From Chlorokybus atmophyticus (lineage: Eukaryota; Streptophyta; Chlorokybophyceae; Chlorokybales; Chlorokybaceae), in NCBI GenBank assembly GCA_009103225.1, contig RHPI01000277.1, forward strand, positions 795,578 to 859,577: 64,000 bases of DNA, read 5' to 3'. Shown one piece after another: positions 23,820 through 36,220 of the stretch. The position numbers and the translations under genes were made by a program. Every line of letters begins with the position of its first letter. Position 1 is the stretch's first letter. The notes below the pieces were generated by a model that saw only the letters and a program-made list of their open reading frames with translations, searched no databases and was not told the DNA's origin.

Positions 23820-26145
23820 ATGAACGAGGGCGGTTTCGACACGTTGGGGTCCAGCTACCGCAACCCCCGCGCGATGTGGGCCCGTGAGGCGCACGACGCG
23901 GAGCAGAGGGAGAAGTGGTACAAGTCGGGACTGGACTACTGGCAGGTTGGGGATGGAATGGAGTGCATGGAGGAGTGCTGTGCTAACATGACTGAAGTGT
24001 GCATTGTGGTTCTGCTTGTTGGAAATGTCGATGATATGCCACTGCCGCGTTTGGAAACAATGCTGTCGTCGTTGTATTTGGCGGTTATTGGTTGTTGTTT
24101 GTCCTCTTGTTGTCTCACTCGCTTAGAATTTGCAGCTGCACAACAGTGACACTTTTTGCTTTTGCATTCAGCATGCATTGTGTTTCACTCGTTCAGTTCC
24201 TGCTTCTTGTTTGTTGCTTCCAATTGCAACCCTGCTGCTAAGTTGAAAACAAGGAACGACCTCAAGTGTAAAAGAAAACTAAGGATGCCTTCATACAGAA
24301 TGTTCGAGATGCAATGAACAACACAACACAACACTCAACACATCCCAAGCATACATCACACAGCACTTCAACCACTTGCCTCCGCAGAATGTAGACGCTA
24401 GCGTGGACGGCGTGCTGGGCGGCTATGGTGCGGTGTCCGACTCGGACATCGACGAGAGCGAGGCGTTCCTGCGGGACGTCGTGGGGGACATGTTGGAGGG
24501 GAAGGGGAACAGGACGCTGCGAGCCATTGGTATGAACAAGTGTCGCGTGTGCATATGCGTGTGCACGCGTGCGTGTGCACGCGTGCGTGTGCATGTGTGC
24601 GTGTACACGCGTGGGGCATGCATTTGTGCTTCTGCAAACACATGTGCTGGCCTGCGTGCATATGTAGTTTGCATGTTCAGCTGCAAAGGCTTCGCTAGCA
24701 AGCGTATGTTCAAAGCTGCGCGGTGTGTATGGTTGTGAGGCATGTTATTTGTCGAAGTGTTCATGCGTGTGCTACGCATCGTGCAGACTGCGGTGCTGGT
24801 GTTGCGAGGATCACGCAAGACCTGCTTCTTTACCACTTTCATGAGGTACAGTCACACGTGTGTATACAGTCACACGTGTGTATACATGTCTCACTATTAC
24901 CCAGAACTCGTTTCCACATGATTTAATGTGTGTGGCGCAACGCACACACATGCACACGCAGTGTTTTTCAGGTTGATGTGTTGGAGCCAGCAGCGCATTT
25001 CCTGCAGACAGCCAGGACCAATCTGGCCTCCGGTGGCGGCAAGCGCGGCCCGTGGCCTGGAGGACACGCGCCGGGGCGGTTTTTCGAGCAAGGCCTGCAG
25101 GTGGGAGCTTGAGGCAGCAAGTGAGTGAGTGGGGAGTTAAGGTGGCAACGTGATATATGTTGTGGTGGTGTGTGATGTTTTGTTGTGCGTTTCAGGAGTT
25201 TAAGCCCGAGGCAGGGAGGTATGATGTGATTTGGGTGCAGTGGGTTACGGGACACCTCACGGATGAAGACTTCATCACCTTCTTTCAGCAATGTGCGGTA
25301 CTGCTCCTCCTCTGGCTTGACTCACTGTGCGTGCGTGCAGGCGCAGGCGCACGCATGTGCATGTGTGCGCGTGTGTGTTGCTTGAAAACATACCATATTT
25401 GTTGACAAATGATCCGTATTTGTTGATACATGGCCACTGGCAGGACGCTGTCCAACCCGATGGCTTGATAATCCTCAAAGAGAACAACGCCAAGAAAGGT
25501 GACAGCTTTGCTTGTTGAAATGATTTATATAACTGTATGATATTACCATGCCACTTTCCTCGCTGCTTCAGCACCATGTGTGACGCGATTTCGACTTTTC
25601 TCTTTATTAACCACTTACAGTAGGACCTCACTGCCAACATTGTTCGCACGCAGGCTTTGTGTTGGACAAGGATGACTGCAGCATAACACGCTCTGACGCG
25701 TATATCACGCAGCTGTTCAAGAAAGCCGGTCTTACCGTCATCAGACATCGGGTAAAGCTGTATATAGGCCACATGTTGGGTTCACGCAAACATGGGCCTG
25801 CCAGCAATTGTCCAACATGCTGGAAAATCCTTGGCAGCCATGTTCCTCGAACCCAACATGGAACATGGCTGGTGCCACACATGTACTGGTTGCACGTGTA
25901 TGGTGCTTGTATGGCTGCAGAAGTACGCTGCATACATAGAAATACCCAAGTACATCATTATATACACATGCAATACGGGATTATTTCTCATTGTAAACAA
26001 CGTTGACGTCCATATAGTATGTGCATGCATACACAGACACGCTGATGTGCTTTTCTCGCAGCTGCAGCGCAGTTTTCCCAAAGAGCTGTTTGCGGTGAGG
26101 ATGTATGCCATCAAGGCCAAGTCGACACCGGAGAGCCCCAGTTGA
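23820..26145 (+). CDS. NTMT1: Alpha-N-terminal protein methyltransferase (NTMT1/METTL11A type)
   Basis: Eight exons join to 264 residues: 23820-23945, 24388-24529, 24787-24845, 24972-25100, 25196-25297, 25444-25498, 25654-25751 and 26062-26145. All junctions are GT-AG and every phase agrees. Key family features are WYKSGLDYWQ near the N terminus, SVDGVLGGYG, the cofactor-binding box DCGAGVARIT at about residue 90, DVIWVQWVTGHLTDEDF, and ILKENNAKKG. The enzyme adds methyl groups from S-adenosylmethionine to the alpha-amino group of proteins whose start has been trimmed to an X-Pro-Lys type sequence. The N terminus has about 25 residues more than the remembered animal protein. Length and motif order otherwise match the family closely. 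Confidence 0.93.
24848..24883 (+). repeat. 18-base tandem duplication in an NTMT1 intron
   Basis: ACAGTCACACGTGTGTAT occurs twice back to back, starting 2 bases after the donor boundary of exon 3. It is a perfect duplication. Confidence 0.9.
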
Positions 26146-26648
26146 GGATACTAGTTGCCAAGTGAATTAAGCACTGGGAACACGCTCCAAGTCCAACAAC
26201 TTGACAGAATAGCTGAACATGGCAAATGTGGCATGGTTGACTTCATGCCTTGCAAATTCTTGTCAACTCAGCAGCTGTGATTGGTCTCTCAAGAACAGGA
26301 CGAATTGATGTAGTACTCAATGCAAGCGTGAACGCAGCTGACTGTACTACCGACGGGCCGTTGTTTAACTGACGGTGACAAATTGTGACAAACTTCAGCA
26401 ATTGGTTGGTGCAAAACAGTTGGTGATGAGCATCCACTATCTGCCATGTTACTTGCAGCCTTGCATAATTATATCTACAGTTTGTCTCCTAGCGTTGCAA
26501 TTCTTGCGGTCTGTCGACTCAGCCCTAAGTCGACTTCCCGACTACCACTAGTCAGTTGTAACTGTTCGGCATGGTCTTACTGCTCGTACTACAGCCTCCA
26601 GCTCATAAAATTCCTCCTTTGATACTCTCTTACGCATATATATATGCC
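26146..26648. other. Convergent spacer
   Basis: Lies between the ends of NTMT1 and the coiled-coil gene. No gene or repeat is recognised. Confidence 0.5.
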
Positions 26649-27663
26649 TCAAATTCCACCAGGGCTGTGCTTGAGCAGGTTGTCCAGCTCACTTATAGGC
26701 AAGTTGTCAAAGAGGGCTCCTCTCACGGCAGCTTTCTTCACCGGCATGTCCACAAGGGGTGCCATGTTGGTGACGTTGTTGTTCACGAGGAGGGCGGGAG
26801 GAGGCGGGTTGTTCTCCTGGAGCACCCGGCAGGTCTTGATCCGGCGCAGACTGGAGGATGTGGACTTTGTGTGCGCGTCGAGGAAGAGGAGACGACGGTG
26901 AGCCGCCATCGGGCTGGGCGAGGAGGTCCTCATGTTGACACCCGCTGGCCGCAGCGGACACGCGCTCTGCTTCAGATGCTCGGGGGTGTCGGGATGGTTG
27001 ACAAGCATGCTCTGATGGGAGCGTATAGTTTAACGTATAGAAAAGCAGAAATGTAATGGCACTAGAGATGGCAACTTGACCATGGTGCAAACACACAAGC
27101 GCGCACGCACACTCACATTTGCGGGCGAGTCTGCATGCACACGCACGTACGCACGCACAGGCACATACGCACAGGCACGGGTGTGCATGCAAGCATGTGT
27201 GCACACACACGCAAGCTGTTACGTTAGCCCTTTCATTCTCACCCTCAGTGCCTCGTATTCGCGGCTCTGCTCGGCGATGGTGCATCGGGCTGCTTGTAGC
27301 CCGGCTTCAGCGAGTTTGCGCGCCTCCTTTTCGGCTTCGAGTCCCTGGAGTGCCTGGTACTCTGCCGACAGGCGCTGCAGCACCTGAACAGGGGTTTCAG
27401 GCCAGGTCGTTGGATGGCGTGTGCGCGTGCAACAGCATGCGTGCGCGCGCGTGCGCAACCCCGGTCAGAGGCACCTTGTCCGTCGCGCCCTTGTGCGCCT
27501 GCTGCTCCATACGAAGATCGTCGTAGGCCTTCTGCAGCTTCGCCTGAAGCACCTGGTGTAGTTTGCGTGTACTCAGTTGGGCTTCAACATTGCCCTGGAA
27601 ATGTGTGCGCACGCACACACATACACGCGCACGCGCACACATACATGCGCACGCGCACGCGCA

Positions 27664-27701
<38 letters not shown>

Positions 27702-30107
27702 ATTACACCTATGTGTACGCGCTATTGTGCACCCACGTGCGCACAGGCACACACGCATGCACACACGCCAGCATCTCTGATTACAGTGTTGCTGTAATCA
27801 GAGATACACGCACGGCTGCAACAAGTACCTGGACAGCTTCTTCAGCCATCACGCGCATGTCCTGCTCCCGATCCAACAGCTCCTGCAGGTGGTTGAGCTT
27901 CACTTGAGCGGCCTGCCGATCACGCTGTGCCTCGTCAGCACTCTGCTGCGCCACCTGTGCGCACAAGCATTCCCACAATCAACAAACGCAAGCAAGACAT
28001 GGTTGTGATAACGGCATCAATCACAAGCATGGGTCCATACTGCTTGTGCCATCTGCAGGGCTTGCCCGGTTGTTGCATGCAGACTGCGCTCCTGAACGAG
28101 TTTCTGCTCAACTGTTGATGTCAGCTCACGCTGCTTCTCATACTGCACACAGTGAGGAAATCAAATGTGAGCTTGCCAGTGAGGAAATCAAATGTGAGCT
28201 TGCCACTGACAACAGCACACACGTACATCTGCACTGCAATGGCTCAATCTGATTGCATAATGACTCACCGATGCGCTGCAGTCTGCCAGTAGAGTCTTTG
28301 ACTCGTGCAAGCTCGCCTGCAAGTCTTCAACAATTTGGGCTTTGGCAAGAGCCTCCTGAGAGACAACAGTTCATGAGGGTCGCACAAACGCCAGCATCAG
28401 ACATACAGCAAGTACTAGTTATCAAACAGAAGGGAGTAGGCTATGCTCAGTCCAAGTTCTGCAACGCCTTACTGCCAGCTGCTCTTCAATTTGCAATCGG
28501 TGTTGACGCTCATGTTCAATTCTTGCCTGTGCTGACACATTCCATGCTTTTAAAGTGGAAACCTGCAACAAACAGTTTACCAATCAACACCTTAGATCCA
28601 TGATGCTATGTGCAACGCATGAACGCACCTGCTCTTCAGCTGTCCGCAAAGCTGATTCAGCATTGCTCGCTTCGGTTGTTGCTTGGGCCAGCTGGCGCTC
28701 AAGCTCTTCCATACCCTCCACTCTCGCTTGCATGTACTGTGGTACGAACATGTTCAGTAAAACAGCCAGTTCAATGCACGCCAAGAAAATCGGTCAATCA
28801 AGTGCACTGCTGCTTGCAACATGTGACATACCCGCAGCTGTCCCTCAGCTTTCAGCCAGCGCTGACGCTCTCTCTCAGCTGATTGCTGTGCTGTCTCAAC
28901 CACCGATTGCAAACTGAAAGCCTGAGTACAAACTCCACTAGTTAGCAAGGTAGCAGTACACATACATACATGCTTTACACACTGCACAAGTGTAAACACC
29001 CACCTTCTTTTCAGAGCTGGCGAGAGCCGCCTGAGCTGTTGCGAGTTGAGCCATTGCGTCAGCCAGCTGGCGGTCCAACTCCTCCGTAGCATGCAACTTT
29101 GCTTGCAAGGCTTGCTGCACACCAAGAAGCATGCTGAAAACGTTCACCGCATTGTGAGGGTCAATGCATACCACATTGTGATGTGACTCACAGTCAGGTC
29201 TTCTTCAGCTTTCATCCTGATTTGCCGCTCATGTTGTGCTGATGACTCTGTAGTAGTGGCAATTTCTTTATTTCTGGCAGCCTGCTCTTCGGAAACTGCC
29301 AGAGCTTCATTCGCAAAACTGAGCTGAGTTGTTGCTTCGTCCAGCTGGCGCTCGAGCTCCTCCATGACTTGGGACTTGGCTTGAAGCGCTTGCTGTGCAC
29401 AGAGGAAGCCCTCAGCTTGCTGCATTGCAACCTTCAATGCCGCACATAAGCACATGCACGCACACAGGACCAAGGCCCCACCTGTGCCATTCTCGCCATG
29501 TCCATCAAGGCGTCTCTGCCCGAGCTGTCATTCGCAACAGAGCCGGTTGAGCTGTTATCAGCATGCTTGCGGCTTGGCGTAGCAGCCAGTCTCTGCTGCT
29601 GCTGCTGCTGCTGTCGCTCGCTGCTGCCAGCATTGCCCTGAGCAACGGCATTAGGGCTCTCCCTCTGAGCTGCAACAACGGCACGCTCCTCGCCGCCGCC
29701 CTGTCCCCACCCGGTAATCAAGCGCCAGCCCGTAAACATGGCGAATACAGCTGTTGAAGGAAGGACGAAAGCCACAGACCAGAACAGCACCTGCCAAGTT
29801 GAAGTCAATCCCTGCTAGGTTGGACCAACAATGGCCCTGCTTGGCGTAGTCTGGGGCCAGGCCGTGCATGCAGTGCGTCACTGCAAGTTTACGTGCCAGC
29901 AAGCTGTCCTTCTTACCGCAAGGCGGAGGAGCACAAAAAAGAACAACGTCGCCGATCCCTGCGCTGAGATGGAAAGTGTCACTGCTGCGCCTAGCACAAC
30001 GCACAAAGCGCACCACACCAACCCGCACACCAATACGCACACCCACAAGCCCGCCGCCGGTCACACCAGCAGCGGCGGCAGCGCTCAGTTTGTAGACGTT
30101 TGAAAAA
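26649..30107 (-). CDS. Long coiled-coil protein with N-terminal membrane segment, 5' end in a gap
   Basis: Thirteen exons on the minus strand: about 30107-29917, 29750-29482, 29431-29192, 29114-29004, 28921-28832, 28736-28629, 28562-28473, 28355-28269, 28142-28041, 27954-27829, 27594-27475, 27383-27243 and 27011-26649. At least 675 residues are encoded, and no start codon is visible before the N gap. A hydrophobic stretch (AVFAMFTGWRLITGW) precedes a Gln-rich linker. Then comes a long alpha-helical coiled coil with repeated units such as EELERQLDEATTQ, EELDRQLADAMAQ and EELERQLAQATTE. From exon 3 on, every exon is an exact multiple of three and starts in phase 0. The C-terminal 120 residues are not coiled coil and end in LPISELDNLLKH. 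The family is unknown; a golgin-like or membrane-tether role is only suggested by the layout. Confidence 0.8.
27600..27772. repeat. Alternating CA/CG purine-pyrimidine tract in an intron
   Basis: Runs of CACACGCGCACG and a (CA)n core at about 27676-27701 fill the intron between the exons at 27594 and 27829. It ends next to a hairpin. Confidence 0.85.
27773..27805. repeat. Perfect 14-base hairpin in an intron
   Basis: Arms 27773-27786 and 27792-27805 are exact reverse complements with a 5-base loop. Confidence 0.9.
28151..28204. repeat. 27-base perfect tandem duplication
   Basis: Two identical 27-base copies (28151-28177 and 28178-28204) lie in the intron just upstream, in gene sense, of the exon starting at 28142. 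Confidence 0.92.
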
Positions 30108-30148
30108 TGAGGAAGCCGTTGAGGCGCGCGGCGTCACGCGGGGGGGGG

Positions 30149-30310
30149 NNNNNNNNNNNNNNNNNNNNNNNNNNNNNNNNNNNNNNNNNNNNNNNNNNNN
30201 NNNNNNNNNNNNNNNNNNNNNNNNNNNNNNNNNNNNNNNNNNNNNNNNNNNNNNNNNNNNNNNNNNNNNNNNNNNNNNNNNNNNNNNNNNNNNNNNNNNN
30301 NNNNNNNNNN
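30149..30310. other. Assembly gap flanked by poly-G
   Basis: 162 N bases are bounded by G runs on both sides (8 before, 15 after). The coiled-coil gene's 5' end and promoter probably lie in or next to it. Confidence 0.98.
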
Positions 30311-31813
30311 GGGGGGGGGGGGGGGCGGGAATCACGCTACCCCTCGCTGTAATCACACTCGTTCGTATGACACCCTCCCAGTAGAACTTACGAAATATGG
30401 AATAAACGCTTTACATGAGGTAAATTTAGCGCTACATCATGACTATAACACTCCCCTGTAAGGACAGTCAGTGCCAGTAGGGAACGTTCCTATAGCGAGG
30501 ACAACAAGTATATACATTCCAACATCTAGGGTTTCAACACCTCGCTGTAGTGACCAGTTGTCATATAAGATGTTAAGCACATTTCAATGTGCTTAACATC
30601 TTGTGACCAGTTGTCATTGCATAGAGATATCCGACTTCTAGGCAATGGGTTACTTGTGTTTAAATATACAATATTTCTTTTTTTGATAAGGACAAGCCTC
30701 GTTGCAACCATCGATTGTCATCATATAGCATTAACACGATATCATGCCCATGTGTCACTATGTCTAATAATTGACAATTTCATATCAAGACAAGATGTTT
30801 GCACACATTCGTGGTCATATAGCCAGTTTACAATGTACTAGCCCCCTTGCATATCAAAAATGACAATGACCATTTGTCATGTAGGACTTGCAAAGTCTGC
30901 GATTCATGTAAGTTGTATACATCATGGTTTGTGTAAAGAGAGAAATGCCAACTCCCTCTTTAATCCTCTACCCCAACACCCACGCCAACGACCCTACCCA
31001 TGCCGCCGCCGTGACTGTCGTGTAAAGAACCCCCGTTCCCCCACTCACTACCAGCCATAGCTTTTACCAGTTTGATCGATAACAACCAATCAGGGTACGG
31101 ATCGCGGATATCACTCGTTGGGACTCATAACTTAAATAAGACTCATATAAGGGTCTTAATTAAGCATAGAGCGAGGAACCAATGGAGCTTGGCATAATTG
31201 ACCAATTAAGGTCATATAAAATGATGTCAAGGTGAAAACCTTGAAAAATAAGGGAAAAGCCCTTGACAGTCTGTATGCCGAGCTCATAGGCTACCAGTAC
31301 CAGTAGAAGCTAGTAGGGTCATGTAACCAAAAGATGTTGTGAGGTTCGTAAAAATGTTGTCTTTGAACATGTAAAATTCTACCGTCTTTTTGCAATGCAC
31401 AAATAAAGATATAAACATGAATTAACTCATCCCGCAAACTTGCTTTATGCAGAGCTACAATGCATAGATTATGAGAACCAAGTTGTTCCCGTGTTCACAA
31501 AGGATGTGTCAACAAATTATTCCTAATACTGTGAGTTATAGCCGAAGATGCATGTTAACCATTCATTGTGTGGCATGAAATGAAATGCAATGTTAATCAA
31601 TTTCACCAGTTAGCATTCCCGCTTATGGTCTTATATGAGACACCTTGTGGTAAACAGTTTGTGTTGCTTCGTTGCAGCATATATTACCAATTATATATTG
31701 TGCGCGCACGTGAAGGCATACAGCACCACTTGTGATATATGACAATCATGGTGCTAGCAGTACGAAGTACGAGAAGGAGGGGGCATCATTCAGACCGCAA
31801 AATGTGTATGGTT
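30311..31813. other. AT-rich intergenic block
   Basis: No exon chain is supported. The block has low GC, a telobox-like CTAGGGTTT at 30536-30544 and a hairpin flanked by direct repeats at 30550-30617. Confidence 0.55.
30550..30617. repeat. Hairpin flanked by 15-base direct repeats
   Basis: Perfect 17-base arms (30567-30583 and 30586-30602) with a 2-base loop. The same 15 bases, GTGACCAGTTGTCAT, stand on each side at 30550-30564 and 30603-30617. The arrangement looks like an inserted palindrome with a target-site duplication. Confidence 0.88.
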
Positions 31814-34800
31814 TTACTCATTTACCACACCCGGTGCAGTCAAAGCAAATGGCAATGCTTCTGCACTCTGTTGTACGCTTTCTTCCCCGTTATTCACAAA
31901 CACTTCACTCGCTCCAGGTGGCTGCGGTGGCCGTGGCGGTGCAATAGATGAAGTTCTTTGGAACGCGCCTCGCTTGCGTGACGGCCGTCCTATAGCAACA
32001 CACAAACATACATCTGTTCAACGACAAGTGTTGCGTATGCATATAATATCATACGTGCGCACGTGCACATGCTCGATGAAGGACTGTACATTCATGCTAG
32101 TGTACACATGTTGCATAAGGACCAGCAGTTTATATACATGTGTATACAGGTATATGTTGGTCACTATGCAAGCGCGCACGCGTGTGCATGTGGTATGTGG
32201 TTCGGGGTAAGAGTGCATGTGTGCCAGCGCCTGTGCGCATACACGTGCGAGCTTGTGCAAGTGCATGTGTGTGCGCGGGTATGCATACGCGTGTGCGTGT
32301 TTGGAACGAGTGAAGGGATGCCAGAACACACAACATGTTGTCATACCTGTCGGCGTGCCACTAGGTGGTGGTGGTGGCGGCGGAGGAGGAGGCTGCAGCA
32401 TGGTGGGCATGCGCGTGCCAACACTCCCACCAACACCCACACCCACATCTCCAACAATTACTGATTGTTGTGGGTGTGGGTGTGGGTGTGGGTGTGGGTG
32501 TGGGTGTGGGCGTTCAATGATTCCGCGAGCGTCCATACTCCCATTGCGATTGAGCGTGGGCAATGCAATGTTAACAGGGCGAAGATGTGGCCGTTCAGGA
32601 GCGCTCGTGTCCTGCATCCACACACAAATTCAGTGTTGCAAGGACCAACCACACACACACACTGTCACAACTCCTGTCAAGCAGCATCAGTCCGGTTATG
32701 TACCAGCCACGGCACGCTCTGCGAGCTCTGCGGGCCCTCATCTTCCGGAACCTGCACACGACACCGTTGCACCAAACTCCACAAGTAGACACATGCACGC
32801 ACGCACAAGCTCCCACAACCCAAACCAGGACAACCCAAACCTGGAACGGTAGTTGCGTCACGGTCGGTGCAGATTGTGCCATTGTTGTCGTCGGCGCATC
32901 CAGCACAAGCAGATCCACTGTGGTCATTGCGAGGGGCGTCCTCGGCGACGCGGACGGAGGCCGAAAACCTGATGTGTGACGGGTACACACACATACTTGT
33001 ACACATGCAGTTGGAAGCACACGTGTGCACACATGCACACTCGCGTACCGATGACGGTTGGGTAGGAGTAGTTGGCACGCGTGGTGAAGTCGTCCATGGT
33101 GGTCGCGGGAGGAGGCCGGTAGCCACTCCCGCCGTAACTGCTGCTCTCACCCTCTTTGTCCCCACCTGCATACAACGCAATCCAGATCACCCACCCACCG
33201 ACACACACACACACACCTCACTCAACACACATCTGCCCCTTCTCACCTTCCTCCTCACCCTCCTCCTTGATCACCCCCATCCGGCCCCCATCCTGACTGT
33301 TGTTGAACCCACTGCTGTTGTTGTGATGGTGGTGGTTGGACCTATGCGGCGCGCCCACTATCCTCTTCGCCTTGGCCGCCTCCGCCGCCGCAACATCAAC
33401 CTCACTCTGTGACACACATTGCATCAGTGTTGTGCGTGTGTGTCCCACACAACATGTCCCAACAGCTTTCCTTACTAGGAGTGGCAGCTGTTGTTCTCTG
33501 ATCAATACGTCCTGCATGTGTTCGCGCTGTTGCTTGTGGGCGAGGCGGTCGTCCACCGCGCGGAGGAGGGACTCCACGTCCAGCTCCTCGCGCAACTGGC
33601 CCCTGCGTGAGTATGTTGGGTGGGTGGGTGGGTGGGTGTGGGTGTGGGTGTGGGTGTGCGTGTGTCTTTGCTTGCCTTGATTTGAGGAGTCGTCGGGTGA
33701 AGACGCGCCAGCGCCACATCCAGAAGGTGCTGCCGACCTGTGGGGTGTGTGACGTTTGGTGTGTGTGCGCTCTTGGTGCGTGTATGCGTATGCGTGCACG
33801 TGCGACCAGACCACACGTTGCACGCGCAGCCTAGTGTGTACTATACGGCGTACGCTGCGTGAGCGATACCGTGTAACACACTATCTAGTGCAAGTTGAGT
33901 GGCATGCTGTGATTCCCAGTCTAGTGTAGCGTTACAACCTTACCAGGTAGGCTGCGGCGGAGGCAAAGGCGATGAGCAGCTGTCCATGGTAGCAAACGTG
34001 ATACTACGCACACACGCACATAGTCAGAAGCGTAGCAAAGCCGTTTAAAAGAGGTGTGACGTCTTCACTCCATAACAGCATGACGAGGGAGTGCACACTG
34101 TCACAATGGCATGTAAGTTACGTGCTTGCTTTCCTCTCACCTTTTCATCCGACGTGAAGCATGGGAACTGCACACACAGGCACATACGCACGCACGCACA
34201 GAAAAAGTGTTCAAAAACCCATCAGTACCATCCATGCGTACTAGCGGCACAAGTGTTGTTGTCGTCCTACCTGTCCGTTGTATATGGACAGGAACGACCT
34301 CGCCGCCCCGTAGAAGTGGGCCAGCGCGAGCGGGGCCGCGAACAGGTACCAAAGGCCGACCCACTCCACGGACCTCAGCACGATCTGGACGTCCTGTTGG
34401 ACACAACACAGAATCTCACTTGTCAACACAGCAACAACAACAACAGCGGCAGTCATGACAACATGTTGGGTGTGTCTTGCCTTGAAGAAGAGGATGATGC
34501 ACACCATTCCGAACGCCAGCTGCGAGAAAAAAGGTAGAAGATGCACTCGGCGATCAGACTATGCTGTCGAGTTGTACTATTCATTCGTTGTTGTTGTGTT
34601 GTTGGTATGCTTCTGATACAAACACATGCACACTTACTCGCCATGTCAAGGGGTCGTTGATGGTATCTCCCGCATGCAGTATGAACCCCTGCAAGAGCCA
34701 CACAGCAGTTGTTATCGTACACCCACATTCACCCACATTCACAAACACACCGCGTACGTTGTAGAAGAAGAAGGCGACGGCGGCCGTGTCGAGCCCAACG

Positions 34801-35783
34801 GTGACGCCCTGCGCGACGAGCCAGCTGCGCTCCAGGGGGGTGCGGCGGCGACGACGGGGCATACCTCTCGCGACCTATCGTGTAAACAACAATATCATCA
34901 ACAACAACAACAACAACAACAACAACAAGGCTATGATGCTTACAGCGTTGGTGGCGTTGTGGATGGCTGAGACAGAGGCTTGGGAGGCGCTCTCCTGCCA
35001 GAGCTCCATCTCGCTCTGGTGCCTGTGTTGTTGCTGTTGGTGTTGGTGTTATTGTTGTGTGACAGACAACAGTGGAACACACAGTTGTCGTGACAGACAA
35101 GCAAGAAGAGGGGTGAGAGGGGTTGCACACAGCATTGTTGTTTTGCACCAGGACGCACGCACACGCAGGCGCATGCATGCACGCGCACACTCATATACAA
35201 ATGAACGCATGCCCACACATTCACTCACAGTCTTGTGGGGCTGTTGGGTCTGGAGTATCGCTGTCCCGTCCTCGGCGACACGGGTTTCATCGTGTCCTCG
35301 AGACGCTGCTTCTCAGCGACTGGGGCGAGGGCGTTAGCGAGTGAATGCATGTGAGTGCGTGTGCGTGCGTGTGTGTGTGTGCACGTGCGCGCGCGCTCTT
35401 ACGTGAGCGCGTATGCGAGCACGTGTGCCTGCTCGTGTATGTATGTTTGTGCGCGTGCAGAGTGCGTGCTTGCGTGTGTACGTACATGCGTGAGCTCATG
35501 TGCGCGCACTCACGTGCCGCCTGAGTGGGGCTGCACGTGCGTGCAGGTTTTGTGTACATGACCGTGTGTGATCATGTGGGGGTGCGTCTTCACATATACA
35601 TGCGCGTGTGTACATATCTCTCGCAGTACACAAGTGCTTGCACCACACAACAGTTGGTTATGTTCTCTCTCTCTCTCTCTCCCCCTCTTACCTCTCTGCT
35701 TGCGGGCTGCGCGTTGTCTTTGTATGCGCCCGCTCGGGTCTCGGCTCGTCGTGTTCAGGCTGCGCTTCGCCTGATATGGCACA

Positions 35784-35814
<31 letters not shown>

Positions 35815-36220
35815 AACAAAACCAGGAGGGTGTCAAGTGAGCTGTGGTGTCGACGTGCATCGGATTGATTGATTGAGTAGTCTGGCTGAGTCGTATGTAA
35901 TGAAAATCTAGTTAGTAAGCGTAAGAGTGAATCTCATTTTCAGAAGAGGTCTAACTGCTGCCTGCCTAGCGGAGTACGTGTTGCAGCTCGTTTAGATATA
36001 CACAGCGGAATATTTGCATTGTCAAGACAAGAATAAAATAATATCAATCCTAGCCTCCTAGTACGTCATGTGATGCGCTTTGATAAGTATCGTGTATGTC
36101 TCTCACATGTTGTCTCACGGCCAGGCTGTTCCGCACCGCCTCCTTGATCCTCTCCACCTCCTCCGCCGCCGCCACAGCGTCCTCCGCCCCGTCACCCATC
36201 GCCGCCTCAATCTCAACCAT
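31814..36220 (-). CDS. Four-span membrane protein with long proline-rich tail
   Basis: Eighteen exons join without a phase error to 616 residues. They run from 36220-36119 through 35770-35692, 35319-35229, 35022-34944, 34874-34758, 34688-34638, 34519-34481, 34393-34271, 34167-34141, 34003-33944, 33737-33676, 33602-33476, 33406-33247, 33165-33049, 32968-32841, 32751-32704 and 32611-32347 to 31989-31814. Two introns (after 34481 and after 33676) use GC donors. About 135 charged residues precede four hydrophobic spans at roughly 138-160, 174-190, 199-215 and 240-262. A charged helical segment (LREELDVESLLRAVDDRLAH) and a long disordered tail follow, with a (His-Pro)7 run and ten prolines. The family is not recognised; channel, transporter or ciliary roles cannot be separated. 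The start is the first ATG in frame, 347 bp from the LYR gene start. Confidence 0.78.
32470..32510. repeat. (GGGTGT)n hexamer inside a coding exon
   Basis: On the strand of the gene this reads (CACCCA)n and encodes the His-Pro repeat in exon 17 of the four-span protein. Confidence 0.92.
33616..33658. repeat. GGGT/GGGTGT tract in an intron
   Basis: GGGT repeats pass into GGGTGT repeats in the intron between exons 33737-33676 and 33602-33476 of the four-span protein gene. The G runs could form a quadruplex. Confidence 0.88.
35345..35620. repeat. Alternating purine-pyrimidine tract in an intron
   Basis: TGCGTGTGCGTGCG-type alternation fills much of the intron between exons at 35692 and 35319. 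A (CT)n at 35665-35682 and (CA)n at 35783-35809 lie nearby. Confidence 0.8.

Noticed and set aside
30149-30310. Poly-G flanked interval as a telomere or quadruplex locus
   Set aside because: The interval is N bases; the G runs on both sides mark an assembly gap and do not show the underlying sequence.
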